This document shows, in pieces, positions 15,864-25,376 of a stretch of DNA of 64,000 bases (within the stretch, counting starts at the first letter, position 1; every line of letters starts with the position of its first letter). The notes beneath the pieces are model-generated. The model was not told where the DNA came from. It was given only the letters and a program-made list of their open reading frames with translations, and did not search any database. The position numbers were made by a program, and so were the translations under genes. The stretch lies in the NCBI RefSeq assembly GCF_030816475.1, contig NZ_JAUSXF010000001.1, positions 930,001 to 994,000 on the forward strand, read 5' to 3'. This DNA is from Arthrobacter pascens (GTDB lineage Bacteria; Actinomycetota; Actinomycetes; Actinomycetales; Micrococcaceae).

Positions 15864-16447
15864 CAGCCCTCCGTCCGGACCCATTTGGTGAATCGGTACC
15901 GCGTTCCGTTGGCGGCAGTCAGCCAGCCATCGGGGGGAACTGAGGCTGCCGCCTCCCATGTTTCGCCAAGCTCGGGTGCGAACGTGTCGCCGTCTGCCTC
16001 CACGTCAATGGTGGTGACCACGGCGACATTGGCCAGCTCGGCGGACTGCCGGAAGACCTCACCGCCGCCGAGGATCCATACGGTCTCACCGCCGTCGACG
16101 AACTGCGATTCCAGGAGGGCATCGTCCAGGGAGGGGACCACGACGGCGCCCTCCGCCTCGGGCGTCCCGGCCCAGGTTTTCTGCCTCGTGATCACAATGT
16201 TGGTGCGGCCGGGCAGGGGACGGTACTTTTCCGGAAAGGACAGCCAGGTCTTGCGGCCCATGATCACGGGATGACCCATGGTCAGCCGGTTGAAGTGCCT
16301 CAGGTCCTCGGGCAGGTGCCACGGCATATCGCCGCCCTTGCCGATGACGCCGTCAGCGGTCTGCGCCCAGACAAGGCCTACGCCGGAGACGGAATCTGCG
16401 ACTTGCTGGGTAAACGACTGGGGGTCTGCGGTGTTTTCGGTGCTCAT
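15863..16447 (-). CDS. dfrA: Dihydrofolate reductase
   Basis: A 194-aa cytoplasmic enzyme reducing dihydrofolate to tetrahydrofolate with NADPH, the target of trimethoprim. Motifs: [20 protein letters not shown] with the active-site acidic residue in [14 protein letters not shown], and the NADPH loop [10 protein letters not shown] roughly 25-residue N-terminal extension precedes the usual start of similarity. It overlaps the thyA stop by four bases, so reductase and synthase are made together, which balances the folate cycle used by ThyA. Confidence 0.94.
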   Translation of the reverse strand: MSTENTADPQSFTQQVADSVSGVGLVWAQTADGVIGKGGDMPWHLPEDLRHFNRLTMGHPVIMGRKTWLSFPEKYRPLPGRTNIVITRQKTWAGTPEAEGAVVVPSLDDALLESQFVDGGETVWILGGGEVFRQSAELANVAVVTTIDVEADGDTFAPELGETWEAAASVPPDGWLTAANGTRYRFTKWVRTEG

Positions 16448-17247
16448 ACGGCAATCGGCGCCTTAATGGTGGGATGGTGCCGGTAGCCTACAACGTCGAA
16501 ATCCTCGAGCGTGTAGTCGAAGATCGATGCGGGCTTCCGGACGATCTTTAGCTGCGGGTATTCGTAAGGCTCCCGGTCCAGCTGCTTGAGGACCTGGTCC
16601 ATGTGGTTCTCGTAGATGTGCACGTCGCCCCCGGTCCAGACAAACTCCCCCGGCTCCAGCCCCACCTGCTGGGCGACCATGCACGTGAGCAGCGCGTAGG
16701 ACGCGATGTTGAAGGGAACTCCCAGGAACATGTCGGCAGAGCGCTGGTAGAGCTGGCACGAGAGTTTGCCGTTGGCCACATAGAACTGGAAGAAGGCGTG
16801 GCACGGGGGAAGCGCCATGTCCTTGAGCTCGGAGACGTTCCAGGCGGACACGATGTGCCGGCGAGAATCCGGGTTGGATTTGAGGTTCTGCACCAGCTCC
16901 GCGATCTGGTCAATATGGCCGCCATCAGGGGTGGGCCAGCTGCGCCACTGGACGCCGTATACAGGCCCCAGCTCGCCGTCGGCGTCCGCCCATTCATTCC
17001 AGATGGTGACGCCCTGGTCCTGCATCCATTTCACATTCGATTCGCCACGCAGGAACCACAGCAGCTCAACCGCGACGGACTTGAAATGCACCCTTTTGGT
17101 GGTGATCAGCGGAAAGCTGCGGCTCAGGTCGAAGCGCAGCTGGCGGCCGAACACGCTGGTGGTGCCAGTCCCGGTGCGGTCTGATTTGTGCGTGCCATGT
17201 GCCATGACGTCGCGCAGGAGGTCTTCATAAGGCGTTGGGATGCTCAC
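16444..17247 (-). CDS. thyA: Thymidylate synthase
   Basis: A 267-aa enzyme methylating dUMP to dTMP using methylene-tetrahydrofolate. The catalytic Cys149 is in [13 protein letters not shown], the phosphate-binding arginines are in [11 protein letters not shown], and [19 protein letters not shown] is intact. Length equals the short E. coli-type ThyA. It starts with GTG; TAGACT lies six bases upstream on the minus strand, pointing to a leaderless mRNA that continues into dfrA and the small membrane gene. The presence of ThyA fits the neighbouring DHFR. Confidence 0.96.
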   Translation of the reverse strand: MSIPTPYEDLLRDVMAHGTHKSDRTGTGTTSVFGRQLRFDLSRSFPLITTKRVHFKSVAVELLWFLRGESNVKWMQDQGVTIWNEWADADGELGPVYGVQWRSWPTPDGGHIDQIAELVQNLKSNPDSRRHIVSAWNVSELKDMALPPCHAFFQFYVANGKLSCQLYQRSADMFLGVPFNIASYALLTCMVAQQVGLEPGEFVWTGGDVHIYENHMDQVLKQLDREPYEYPQLKIVRKPASIFDYTLEDFDVVGYRHHPTIKAPIAV

Positions 17248-17253
17248 GGCTAA

Positions 17254-17259
17254 AGTCTA
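17254..17259 (-). promoter_or_regulatory. -10 hexamer TAGACT of thyA operon, leaderless start
   Basis: On the minus strand TAGACT, six bases (TTAGCC), then GTG at 17247. Confidence 0.55.
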
Positions 17260-17314
17260 CTTTGCCCTGGCGCCGGTTCCGTGGAGGCATACTGCCTGCG
17301 GCTGGGCTTGGCTG

Positions 17315-18283
17315 CTAGTCGTCAAACGGTTTGAACTGCTCTACGGCAACTATCCGGTTCTGGGTTCCGGGCGCCACATGGCATACCAGCATCTCTCCGG
17401 GGGACAGGTATGGCTGGGAGGATGGCAGGAGTTCGCGCAGCGGCGGTGGCATGTGCTTGGCTAGCTGGTCCATCACCGTCGGGAGTGCAGGCCGGTGCGT
17501 GCAAACGGCCACGGCGCGTTGCTTGTCGAAAAGTGCCTCGATGACAGCAGCTGTCTTATGCGGGTTCCTGGCATGCTTTTGCTCTGTCAGGTGGTCCACC
17601 AGTTTCACCTTGGCCCCCGTCGCGTTGACGTACGGCATCATGGTGGTGACGCATCTCACCCACGGGCTGCTCACGACGCGCAGGGGTTTCCACACCTGCA
17701 GCAGCCGCCCCACTGCCTTCGCCTGTCGCATGCCAGTTGCGGCAAGGGGCCGCTCGCCTTCGGCCTTGGTCCAGGAGGACCGGGGTTTGGCTTTGGCATG
17801 GCGCACCAGGACCAGCGGCCAGGTGTTGAGTTCAGCGCGTTCATGGGCCGCCCTCAGGTACTCCAAAGGAACGACGTCGGAGGGATTGGAGAGCAGGGAC
17901 GCCGCCTTTTCGGGGGCGCACCACATGGCACTGTCCACTTCCTTGCCGTCAGGGACGATTCGCGCCCCGTTGACCTGGACCGCCCAGTAGTAAACCACTT
18001 TCAGTCCCGAAGCCACGTGGTAGTGGATCGGTGGAAGGGGGATGCCCAGCTCCGCGGTGAGTCCGATCTCCTCCTGCACCTCACGTACTGCGCATTCCGG
18101 AACGGTCTCGCCGTCGTCGATCTTGCCCTTTGGCCAGGACCAGTCGTCGTAGCGCGGCCGGTGGATGAGCAGGACCTCAAGGCCGTCCTTGCTGACGCGC
18201 CACGGCAGGGCTCCGGCAGCAGTGACCGCTACCGGTTCCCCTGGATGGTCAGTCTGGTCTGCTACGAGTGCGTCGCTCGACAA
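17315..18283 (-). CDS. MutT1-like Nudix hydrolase fused to a histidine phosphatase domain
   Basis: A 322-aa two-domain protein. The Nudix box (G53 to L75, GKIDDGE...REVQEEIGL) is complete and the C-terminal half begins with the phosphohistidine motif LVLVRHAKA (Arg161-His162). Mycobacterial MutT1 has the same build and hydrolyses 8-oxo-(d)GTP and diadenosine polyphosphates, protecting the nucleotide pool. As in mycobacteria, the gene is next to ppk, here 10 bases downstream of it. The start is a TTG at 18283 with a weak AGGG, so the exact start is uncertain. Confidence 0.87.
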   Translation of the reverse strand: MSSDALVADQTDHPGEPVAVTAAGALPWRVSKDGLEVLLIHRPRYDDWSWPKGKIDDGETVPECAVREVQEEIGLTAELGIPLPPIHYHVASGLKVVYYWAVQVNGARIVPDGKEVDSAMWCAPEKAASLLSNPSDVVPLEYLRAAHERAELNTWPLVLVRHAKAKPRSSWTKAEGERPLAATGMRQAKAVGRLLQVWKPLRVVSSPWVRCVTTMMPYVNATGAKVKLVDHLTEQKHARNPHKTAAVIEALFDKQRAVAVCTHRPALPTVMDQLAKHMPPPLRELLPSSQPYLSPGEMLVCHVAPGTQNRIVAVEQFKPFDD

Positions 18284-18293
18284 TGCGCCGGCC

Positions 18294-20543
18294 CTATCGC
18301 CGGCTCAGCGTGCGCTGGCGGGACCTCGACGCGAGCAGCCACGACTGGACATCCTCAAGGCGGGTGCCGTCGTCGGCTATGTGGTGGCGCGTCCACATGC
18401 CCTGGTTGTCCAGATGCCAGCTGGCCGTCTCCGGGTCCGTGTAGCGGCGGAGCAGGTCCAGGACGTAGGTGATGTCATCGGGGCCCGTCAGCTGGACCAA
18501 CGCCTCTACCCTGCGGTCAAGGTTGCGGTGCATCATGTCGGCCGAGCCAATATACACCACCGGATCGCCACCGTTGGCGAAGGCGAACACGCGGGAATGT
18601 TCGAGGAAGCGGCCCAGTACGGAGCGGACCGTGATGTTGTCGCTCAGGCCCGGCACGCCCGGGCGCAGTGAACAAATACCGCGGACAATGACATCCACAT
18701 TCACGCCGGCCTGGGATGCTCGGTACAGGGAGTCGATGATTGCCTCATCCACCATGGAGTTGACCTTGATCTGCACCCTGGCGGACAGTCCAGCCCGGGC
18801 ATTGCGGATTTCGGTCTCGATCCGGTCGATGAGCCCGGACCGTACTGAACGGGGGGCCACCAGGAGCCGCTTGAACGTTGACTTGGGCGCGTAGCCGGAA
18901 AGCTGGTTGAAAAGCTTGGACAAGTCCTCACCCACCTGCTCGTTGGCGGTGAGCAGGCCGAGGTCCTCGTAGTACCGGGCAGTCCTGGGGTGGTAGTTGC
19001 CGGTGCCGATGTGGCAGTAGCGGCGCAGCCCGTCCACTTCCTGCCGGACGACCAGGGAAAGCTTGCAGTGGGTCTTGAGGCCCACGATTCCATAGACCAC
19101 GTGGACGCCGGCCTGTTCCAGCTTGCGGGCCCACGAAATGTTGGCCTGCTCATCAAACCTGGCCTTGATCTCCACCAGTGCCAGAACCTGCTTGCCGGCC
19201 TCGGCAGCGTCGATCAGGGCGTCAACGATGGGGGAGTCCCCCGACGTCCGGTACAGGGTCTGCTTGATGGCCTGGACCTTGGGGTCCGAGGCCGCCTGTT
19301 CCAGGAAGGCCTGAACCGACGTGGAGAAGGAGTCGTACGGGTGGTGGAGCAGGATGTCGCGGCGCCGCATGGCAGCAAAGACATTTGCGGCCTTGGACGT
19401 CTCGGACTCGTTGAGGTACCGGGAGGTGTGGGGCACGTGCTTGGGGTAGTGCAGGTCGGCACGGTCAATAGCAGCGATGACGGAAAGCCCGCGCAGGTCC
19501 AGCGGTGCGGGCACCGAGTAGACCTCGGACTCCTCCACCCCGAGTTCGCGGATCAGCAGGGCGCGGATGTTGGGGTTGATGTCGTGAGTGACCTCGAGGC
19601 GGACCGGAGGACCGAACCGGCGGCGCAGGAGTTCCTTCTCCAGCGCCTGCAGCAGGTTTTCGGCGTCGTCCTCTTCCACTTCCACGTCCTCGTTCCGCGT
19701 GACACGGAAGATGTGGTGTTCCAGGACTTCCATGCCCGCGAAAAGCTTGTCCAGGTGGACCGCGATGACTTCTTCCAGCGCGATGAAGCGGGCCACCCGG
19801 CCGGCGACGGCACCCGCCCGGGGACCGTCGATGGAAATCAGGCGCGGCAGCTGGTCCGGCACCTTGACGCGCGCGAAGAGTTCCTTGTCGCTAACCGGGT
19901 TGCGCACCACCACTGCCAGGTTCAGTGAAAGGCCTGAAATATAAGGGAACGGGTGCGCTGGGTCCACGGCCAACGGAGTCAGGATGGGGAAGACCTTCTC
20001 GGCGAACATGGCGCTGAGCTGCTGTTTGGCGGTGTCATCGAGCTCGTCCCAATGCATGAGGTGGATGTGCTCATAGGCCAACGCCGGCCGGATCTGGTCC
20101 GAGAAGACCTGGGCATGGCGCTGCTGGAGGCGGTGCGCTTCCTCGCCGATCTTTTCCAGGACTTCAACAGGGCTGAGGCCGGCGGGCGACGGCACGGCCA
20201 GCCCGGTGGCGATCCGGCGCTTCAGCCCGGCAACGCGGACCATGAAGAACTCGTCCAGGTTGGAGGCGAAGATGGACAGGAAGCTGACCCGCTCGAGCAG
20301 ATGGAGCGTCGGATCCTCGGCAAGTTCGAGCACGCGGGAGTTGAAGGCGAGCCAGCTGAGTTCACGGTCCAGGAACCGGTCCGGCCGGATGTCTCCTTCA
20401 GGCTCCAGGTTCGGTGCGAACTCAGGAATGTCGATCCGGTCCTGGGTGGCACGGGAGGCGGGGACTTCTGATGAACCGAAGCGGGCCCGCACCGGGGCCG
20501 CAGCACCTTCGGACGTGACTGTTCCGGCGGGTTCCGGTTTCAT
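18294..20543 (-). CDS. ppk: Polyphosphate kinase 1
   Basis: A 749-aa enzyme that reversibly polymerises the gamma-phosphate of ATP into polyphosphate. N-terminal domain [18 protein letters not shown], the phospho-His region [18 protein letters not shown] and the C-terminal motif [20 protein letters not shown] are present. ATG at 20543 is chosen because AAAGGAGA lies six bases upstream; a longer frame to 20582 lacks a site. Its co-directional partner downstream is the MutT1-like gene, linking phosphate storage and nucleotide sanitation under stress. Confidence 0.95.
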   Translation of the reverse strand: MKPEPAGTVTSEGAAAPVRARFGSSEVPASRATQDRIDIPEFAPNLEPEGDIRPDRFLDRELSWLAFNSRVLELAEDPTLHLLERVSFLSIFASNLDEFFMVRVAGLKRRIATGLAVPSPAGLSPVEVLEKIGEEAHRLQQRHAQVFSDQIRPALAYEHIHLMHWDELDDTAKQQLSAMFAEKVFPILTPLAVDPAHPFPYISGLSLNLAVVVRNPVSDKELFARVKVPDQLPRLISIDGPRAGAVAGRVARFIALEEVIAVHLDKLFAGMEVLEHHIFRVTRNEDVEVEEDDAENLLQALEKELLRRRFGPPVRLEVTHDINPNIRALLIRELGVEESEVYSVPAPLDLRGLSVIAAIDRADLHYPKHVPHTSRYLNESETSKAANVFAAMRRRDILLHHPYDSFSTSVQAFLEQAASDPKVQAIKQTLYRTSGDSPIVDALIDAAEAGKQVLALVEIKARFDEQANISWARKLEQAGVHVVYGIVGLKTHCKLSLVVRQEVDGLRRYCHIGTGNYHPRTARYYEDLGLLTANEQVGEDLSKLFNQLSGYAPKSTFKRLLVAPRSVRSGLIDRIETEIRNARAGLSARVQIKVNSMVDEAIIDSLYRASQAGVNVDVIVRGICSLRPGVPGLSDNITVRSVLGRFLEHSRVFAFANGGDPVVYIGSADMMHRNLDRRVEALVQLTGPDDITYVLDLLRRYTDPETASWHLDNQGMWTRHHIADDGTRLEDVQSWLLASRSRQRTLSRR

Positions 20544-20671
20544 GGTCTCTCCTTTTACCTGGCGCTTAGTGCTGGCGCTCACGGCCGGCGCGGTTCTGTT
20601 TCAACCTTACAAGCATTCAGCGCGCCGCAGTCCTACGTTGCTGGTCCCGGAGACGAGGATCAGGGTCCGGA

Positions 20672-21643
20672 CTAACCCGCCGTTACCGGCGCGTACATGA
20701 CGTCCATGTCCCAGCGCGTAAAGCCGAGGCCCCGATAGAGGGATACCGCCGGCGCGTTGTCGGCATCGGTGTAGAGCATGACCGCGCGGAGGCCGAGGTC
20801 ATGCAGATACCTGATGCCGGCCACCGTCAGCGCCTTTCCAAGGCCTGTGCCCTGCGCTGCCGGTGCCACGCCCACTGCGTACACCTCGCCGATTGCAGGG
20901 TGGTCACCGTGCCGCGGATGGACCTTCGTCCAGTGGAAGCCCAGCACCTGCCCGTCGCCGTCCACTGCCAGGAGGAAGCCGGCGGGATCAAACCAGTCCT
21001 CCGCCATCCGGGCGTCCAGATCGGCCCGAGTCATCGAGCCCTGCTCGGGATGGTGGGCAAAGGCAGCGCGGTTCGCGGCCAGCCAGGCGTCCTCGTCCTG
21101 GCCGGGCACAAAGGCTCGAAGGAACACGCCCTCCGGGAGGACGGCGTCGGGAAGCGTGGCTGTCGCGGTGGTCAGCCTCATCTTCCACAGCTCCCGGACC
21201 GGAGCATATCCGTACCTGGCGGCGAGGTCCGCCGCGGCTGCGTGATTGCCGTGGGACCATGCCTTGAGCCCGTCCAGGCCCCGGCTCGATTTCAAAGCAC
21301 CCACGAGCCGGTCCGCCACTCCCTGGTTCCGGTAGCTCGGATGGACCGCGATTTCCAGCAAGCCGCTGCCGTCTGCCTCCTCGACCACCACTGCGAACCC
21401 GGCCAGGTCCTGGCCTGAAGAAGGGTCCGAGTCCTCGTCCGGCGCGTACAGGGCCAGCGTCAGGAGGGACTGCTCCGCCGAATCCCCGGCCCGCAGCGTC
21501 ACGACGGTCTGCTCGGACAGGGAGGGGTTGCCGTCCGATTCCTCCGCTGCAGCGAGAAGCGCCCTGCAGTCCTTCAGCAGTTGGTCATCCAGCCCGCCCC
21601 TGACAACAAGGACGGGCCATTTCTCCGGGTGTGCGGGACTCAT
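20672..21643 (-). CDS. mshD: Mycothiol synthase
   Basis: A 323-aa acetyltransferase that acetylates Cys-GlcN-Ins in the last step of mycothiol synthesis, the main actinobacterial redox thiol. Two tandem GNAT domains are visible: acetyl-CoA loop VHPSYRNQGVADRLVGALK in the first and VAPAAQGTGLGKALTVAG in the second, ending LYRGLGFTRWDMDVMY. Adjacent glnR upstream on the same strand matches the glnR-mshD order of mycobacteria. TAGCCT ends six bases before the ATG, so it has its own leaderless promoter, separate from glnR. Confidence 0.94.
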   Translation of the reverse strand: MSPAHPEKWPVLVVRGGLDDQLLKDCRALLAAAEESDGNPSLSEQTVVTLRAGDSAEQSLLTLALYAPDEDSDPSSGQDLAGFAVVVEEADGSGLLEIAVHPSYRNQGVADRLVGALKSSRGLDGLKAWSHGNHAAAADLAARYGYAPVRELWKMRLTTATATLPDAVLPEGVFLRAFVPGQDEDAWLAANRAAFAHHPEQGSMTRADLDARMAEDWFDPAGFLLAVDGDGQVLGFHWTKVHPRHGDHPAIGEVYAVGVAPAAQGTGLGKALTVAGIRYLHDLGLRAVMLYTDADNAPAVSLYRGLGFTRWDMDVMYAPVTAG

Positions 21644-21649
21644 GAAGCA

Positions 21650-21655
21650 AGGCTA
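21650..21655 (-). promoter_or_regulatory. -10 hexamer TAGCCT of mshD, leaderless start
   Basis: On the minus strand TAGCCT, six bases (TGCTTC), then ATG at 21643. Confidence 0.55.
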
Positions 21656-21680
21656 TACGTCCTGGCCGGATGGCGCCGAT

Positions 21681-21710
21681 TTGATGGGTGCCCCGCCAGG
21701 CACGTATAGT
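21681..21710 (+). promoter_or_regulatory. Plus-strand promoter of a possible small RNA
   Basis: TTGATG (21681-21686), 18 bases, TATAGT (21705-21710). It faces away from mshD into a 220-bp region without a plus-strand gene. Confidence 0.5.
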
Positions 21711-21716
21711 CGTTAT

Positions 21717-21866
21717 CTCGTCCGGCAGGACCCGGCAGAAGCCGCAGAATCACGCCGGATGCGAGGGGGATCCACCAGTGGGGTGGCCTCGATACGTTCG
21801 ACCCGTATGTCCTCCACGAGAGAAAGCAACAGCCCCGGACCAGCAGTCCGGGGCTGTTGTCTTGTC
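21717..21866 (+). ncRNA. Candidate small RNA between mshD and glnR
   Basis: A strong sigma-70-like promoter and, about 145 bases later, a perfect intrinsic-terminator hairpin delimit a transcript of about 150 nt on the plus strand, where no convincing protein gene exists. The next plus-strand gene is more than 1 kb away. The hairpin may instead, or also, terminate glnR on the minus strand, so RNA status is a hypothesis. Confidence 0.4.
21827..21859. terminator. Perfect hairpin terminator
   Basis: 14-bp perfect stem (21827-21840 with 21846-21859), 5-base loop, followed on the plus strand by TCTTGTCC. It can end the candidate small RNA and, from the other side, glnR, whose stop is 75 bases away. 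Confidence 0.75.
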
Positions 21867-21933
21867 CAAAGGTGCTTGTCCAAAAGGTGTTTGTCGAAAG
21901 GGCGGTTGCTTCCGCCGTGGTCCGACGCCGGGC

Positions 21934-22632
21934 TCAGGCCTCGGTCAGCTCGTCTTCCTGCTGCCGCACCAGGGTAAGGCGATAGCCGACGTTCCGGACG
22001 GTGCTGATCAGGTTTTCGTGGTCGGCGCCGAGCTTGGCACGTAGCCGGCGGACGTGGACGTCCACTGTCCGGGTGCCGCCGTAGTAGTCATAGCCCCACA
22101 CCTCGGTGAGGAGTTGCTGGCGCGTGAAGACACGTCCCGGGTGCTGGGCCAGATACTTGAGGAGTTCAAACTCCTTGAAAGTCAGGTTCAGCGCCGCGCC
22201 GTTGACGCGGGCCGTGTAGCTCGCTTCATCGATGACGACGCCGGCGGCCCGGATTTCGGTGGGGACGTCCTCTTTGTCCGGAACCGCCCTGGCCACGGAG
22301 AGCCGGATACGGGCTTCCACCTCGGCAGGTCCGGCGGAATCAAGGACGATGTCATCCACTGCCCAGGCCGATGAGACAGCAGCCATGCCGCCTTCGGTCA
22401 GGATGAGCACCAGCGGAGCACTCAGCCCTGTTGCCTTCAGCAGCTGCGTCAGGGAGCGGGCGCCGACCAGGTCCTTGCGGGCATCCAGGAGCACGATGTC
22501 GCAGGGATCCGTCTCGAGGAGGGCCGTTGGCTCTGCGGCGAGGATGTGCACCCTGTGGTTCAGGAGTTCCAAGGCAGGCAGGATGTCCACTGATGAGCCG
22601 GTGCTGTTCGTCAGTAACAGGATGTGCGACAT
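21934..22632 (-). CDS. glnR: GlnR-type nitrogen response regulator
   Basis: A 232-aa OmpR-family regulator. The receiver-like half ([24 protein letters not shown] with Asp50) is the degenerate type of actinobacterial GlnR, which works as a homodimer without a partner kinase. The C-terminal winged helix [20 protein letters not shown] and [15 protein letters not shown] are nearly identical to Streptomyces GlnR. It should control ammonium assimilation genes. ATG at 22632 is preceded by GGAGGA. No histidine kinase is adjacent, as expected. The next gene on the strand is mshD. Confidence 0.9.
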   Translation of the reverse strand: MSHILLLTNSTGSSVDILPALELLNHRVHILAAEPTALLETDPCDIVLLDARKDLVGARSLTQLLKATGLSAPLVLILTEGGMAAVSSAWAVDDIVLDSAGPAEVEARIRLSVARAVPDKEDVPTEIRAAGVVIDEASYTARVNGAALNLTFKEFELLKYLAQHPGRVFTRQQLLTEVWGYDYYGGTRTVDVHVRRLRAKLGADHENLISTVRNVGYRLTLVRQQEDELTEA

Positions 22633-22982
22633 TATTCCTCCAGGGGGCGTCCGCGCATCTTTGGGCGACTGAACCGGGTTTTCACCGGCCGGTACTGTCT
22701 CACTGCTGCAGTCTGGGCCGTTAATGGAAATATCCGGCCGGCAACCGAAACAGGGAGCGTAGCTGAGCTTTGAGTATACCCAACGCCGACCACGCAGGTA
22801 TGGATGGTGCCCATCAGGTGGTTCGTTTTGCGACATATCCCGGTCACATAAGGCAGGATTGAGCCAGCGGGCACAAAGCCCGGCCGGGGAGGACGCAGCC
22901 GCCTTGCCGGGTCCGCCGCCAGAATGGAATGCAGCGAATTGAGTGCAGAGTCGAAGCCGGGCACACCGGAGCCGGGTTCCGT
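22633..22982. other. Divergent intergenic region between glnR and a membrane-protein gene
   Basis: This 350-bp gap holds the glnR promoter region. Two CCGGCCGG palindromes (near 22683 and 22735) are notable. In-frame codons upstream of 22983 reach into it, so the next gene might start earlier. No other gene was seen. Confidence 0.4.
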
Positions 22983-23750
22983 ATGACAGCGGAGCTGAAG
23001 GCCCCCGCACGGTCGCTGGGCTCGTGGACCATTGGAGTCTTCGGGGTGGCCGGACTGATTGCGATCATTGCCGGTGTGTACACCTCGCAGGAGGCCTTGA
23101 CCGCCATCGCGGTCGTCGTGGCGCTGGCCGTAGGCATCGGCTGGCCGCACTTCCTCCGGATTCCGGCGAAAAAGACGCTGGCTGCCGTTATCGGCATCCC
23201 GGGCGCGGGATCGGCGCTTGCCGCGGGGCTCGTCCCTGCTCCCGGTTACCTTGACTGGACACCCGCCTTCATTGCCCTGGGGATGATGGCCGTCTTCGTA
23301 GTGCAACTGATCCGCGGCACCGGCCAGGCGCAGCGGCTGGAGTCCACACTGGGCTGTTGCGCCGGCGTGCTGCTTTCGTGCCTAGGGGCCGGCTGGATTG
23401 CCGGAGCCCGGTTTAACGGCGTCCGGGAAATGCTCCTCGTGGCAGCCTTCAGTGCCGCGGTGGCACTGCTCGCAGGCCTGATCCGCTGGCCGGACAGCAT
23501 CGTCGCGCCACTGGGCATCGTGCTGGCCGGACTTGCCGGTCCGCTGGCGGGTCTGGTCTTCTCGGATATCGCGGTCCTGCCGGCGGCGCTCTTCGGGGTG
23601 GTGGTGGGGGCCGTCCTGGTCAGTTTCCGCCGGCTCGTCACACTCCGGGGCGGTCCCCTGAACCTCCTGGCGGCCGTTAGCATGGGTCTGGCACCGGTCT
23701 CGGCAGTGGGTTCGCTGGCCTACTTCATAGACAAGCTACTCATCTACTAA
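22983..23750 (+). CDS. Polytopic membrane protein of unknown function
   Basis: A 255-aa protein with about eight hydrophobic segments and short loops, no recognised family motif. Because there is no ribosome-binding site or TANNNT hexamer before ATG 22983, the start is unsure; 22929 is an in-frame alternative. It is followed, 16 bases later, by a 37-aa membrane peptide with its own promoter signal. Confidence 0.6.
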   Translation: MTAELKAPARSLGSWTIGVFGVAGLIAIIAGVYTSQEALTAIAVVVALAVGIGWPHFLRIPAKKTLAAVIGIPGAGSALAAGLVPAPGYLDWTPAFIALGMMAVFVVQLIRGTGQAQRLESTLGCCAGVLLSCLGAGWIAGARFNGVREMLLVAAFSAAVALLAGLIRWPDSIVAPLGIVLAGLAGPLAGLVFSDIAVLPAALFGVVVGAVLVSFRRLVTLRGGPLNLLAAVSMGLAPVSAVGSLAYFIDKLLIY

Positions 23751-23754
23751 GCGT

Positions 23755-23760
23755 TAGGAT
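23755..23760 (+). promoter_or_regulatory. -10 hexamer TAGGAT, leaderless start
   Basis: TAGGAT ends six bases before the ATG at 23767. Confidence 0.5.
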
Positions 23761-23766
23761 GGCATC

Positions 23767-23880
23767 ATGTCCGTACTTGCATTCGAAATCTTCTTCCTTG
23801 TCCTGCTCGGCATCGCCAGCCTGTCCATGGCCTGGTTCGCCGGCTTTGTGGTCTACCGCCTGTTCAAAGGCCAGAAGTAG
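23767..23880 (+). CDS. 37-aa single-helix membrane peptide
   Basis: The frame encodes a 37-residue peptide: one long hydrophobic helix (about 5-31, EIFFLVLLGIASLSMAWFAG) and a basic end (YRLFKGQK). It is supported by the TAGGAT hexamer at exact leaderless spacing and good codon use. It is too short for most gene callers. Function unknown. Confidence 0.6.
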   Translation: MSVLAFEIFFLVLLGIASLSMAWFAGFVVYRLFKGQK

Positions 23881-23918
23881 ACCCTTTCCGGAGCTAGCCA
23901 TTTCCCGAGGTATTTGCT

Positions 23919-24533
23919 GTGCCGATTGAGATTCCAACAGACCTGACCCCTGAACTTGTTCCGCTTTCCTGGCTCATCGGTGAGTGGGAGGGCCGCGGCC
24001 GGCTCGGCAGCGGGGACGAGGATTCGGAGCACTTCTTCCAGCACGTTTCGTTCACCCACAACGGGCTGCCCTATCTGCAGTACCGCGCTGAAAGCTGGTT
24101 GACGGACGACGACGGCACTATCCTCCGGCCGCTCACCGTTGAGACCGGTTTTTGGGCGCTGGAACGCAAGCAGCTCGATGCCGACGGCGGCCCGGGCCTG
24201 GTTCCCGCCGATATCGTCCCTGCCCTGAAAAGCGCGGACGAGGTCGAGGCCCTTCGCAACAAGGATGGCGGCTTCGACATCTCTGTATCCATCGCCCATC
24301 CCGGCGGGATCTCTGAGCTGTACTACGGGCAGATCAAGGGCCCGCAGATCCAGCTCACCACGGACATGGTGATGCGCGGCAGCCATTCGAAGGACTACAG
24401 CGCAGCCACCCGGATCTTCGGGCTCGTGGACGGGAACCTGCTGTGGCGCTGGGACGTCGCGGCCGGCGGAACGACGCAGCCCGGCAAGGGACTTGAGGCG
24501 CACGCTTCCGCCTTTCTGAAAAAGGTCTCCTGA
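23919..24533 (+). CDS. Nitrobindin-like heme-binding beta-barrel protein (FABP/UPF0678 family)
   Basis: A 204-aa cytoplasmic protein. The N-terminal motif LSWLIGEWEGRGRLG contains GxWxGxG (residues 21-27), the hallmark of nitrobindin. A C-terminal histidine (His195, EAHASAFLKK) is placed like the heme ligand of the mycobacterial homologue. Such proteins bind ferric heme and can isomerise peroxynitrite. GTG at 23919 has GAGG eight bases upstream. It lies just upstream of other redox-type genes (flavodoxin-fold protein, ygfZ), which fits a role in oxidative or nitrosative stress. Confidence 0.85.
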   Translation: MPIEIPTDLTPELVPLSWLIGEWEGRGRLGSGDEDSEHFFQHVSFTHNGLPYLQYRAESWLTDDDGTILRPLTVETGFWALERKQLDADGGPGLVPADIVPALKSADEVEALRNKDGGFDISVSIAHPGGISELYYGQIKGPQIQLTTDMVMRGSHSKDYSAATRIFGLVDGNLLWRWDVAAGGTTQPGKGLEAHASAFLKKVS

Positions 24534-24631
24534 CCTCCGGCGGCTCGCGGTTGAACCCCCGGTAGACTTGGCTTCCGACGCTTCAACGCCGGAGTGAACC
24601 AGCAGCCGGAGTTAACCAAGGGAGCAGCGCC

Positions 24632-25354
24632 ATGGATGCAGCGGGAAACTCCAGGGACTACAGCGACCTGAAAGCCCTCTTCTTTAACGGCACGCTCAAG
24701 AAATCGCCGCAGCCCAGCAACACGAACGGCCTGATCAACATCAGCCGCCTGATCATGGAGAAGCAGGGCGTCAGCGTCCGGGTCATCAGGACTGTTGACC
24801 ACGATATCGCCAGCGGCGTCTATCCGGACATGACCGAACACGGCTGGCTTACCGACGAATGGCCCCGGCTCTACCCGGCAGTGCAGGAAGCGGACATCGT
24901 GGTGGTGGCTGGTCCAATCTGGCTGGGCGACAACTCCTCACAGACCAAGAAACTGATTGAGCGGCTCTACGCCCACTCAGGTGAACTGAACGAGAAGGGG
25001 CAGTGGGCGTTCTATCCGAAGGTAGGCGGGTGCCTGATCACCGGCAATGAAGACGGCATCAAACACTGCTCCATGAACGTCCTCTATAGCCTGCAGCACA
25101 TCGGCTTCAGCATCCCGCCCCAAGCCGACGCCGGCTGGATCGGTCCGGTGGGCCCTGGCCCCAGCTACCTGGACGAGGGTTCCGGCGGCCCGGAATCCGA
25201 CTTCACCAACCGGAACACCACGTTCATGACCTGGAACCTTCTTCACCTGGCCCGCATGCTCAAGGATGCAGGCGGGATTCCCGCCTATGGCAACCTCCCG
25301 GCCGAATGGAAGGCCGGGACACGATTCGATTTCGAAAACCCGGAATACCGCTGA
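24632..25354 (+). CDS. Flavodoxin-fold NAD(P)H-dependent oxidoreductase
   Basis: A 240-aa FMN-binding-type protein. The phosphate-binding turn is LFFNGTLKKSPQPSNTNGL near residue 17, a second flavin segment is VVAGPIWLGDNSS, and CLITGNEDGIKHCSMNVLY follows. It matches the NADPH-dependent FMN reductase superfamily; the substrate is open (quinone or flavin). AGGGAG precedes the ATG. A TAGACT hexamer at 24563-24568 about 64 bases upstream may be its -10, so unlike its neighbours it has a leader. Confidence 0.78.
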   Translation: MDAAGNSRDYSDLKALFFNGTLKKSPQPSNTNGLINISRLIMEKQGVSVRVIRTVDHDIASGVYPDMTEHGWLTDEWPRLYPAVQEADIVVVAGPIWLGDNSSQTKKLIERLYAHSGELNEKGQWAFYPKVGGCLITGNEDGIKHCSMNVLYSLQHIGFSIPPQADAGWIGPVGPGPSYLDEGSGGPESDFTNRNTTFMTWNLLHLARMLKDAGGIPAYGNLPAEWKAGTRFDFENPEYR

Positions 25355-25376
25355 CCATCAAGGACTTCTAGTACAT

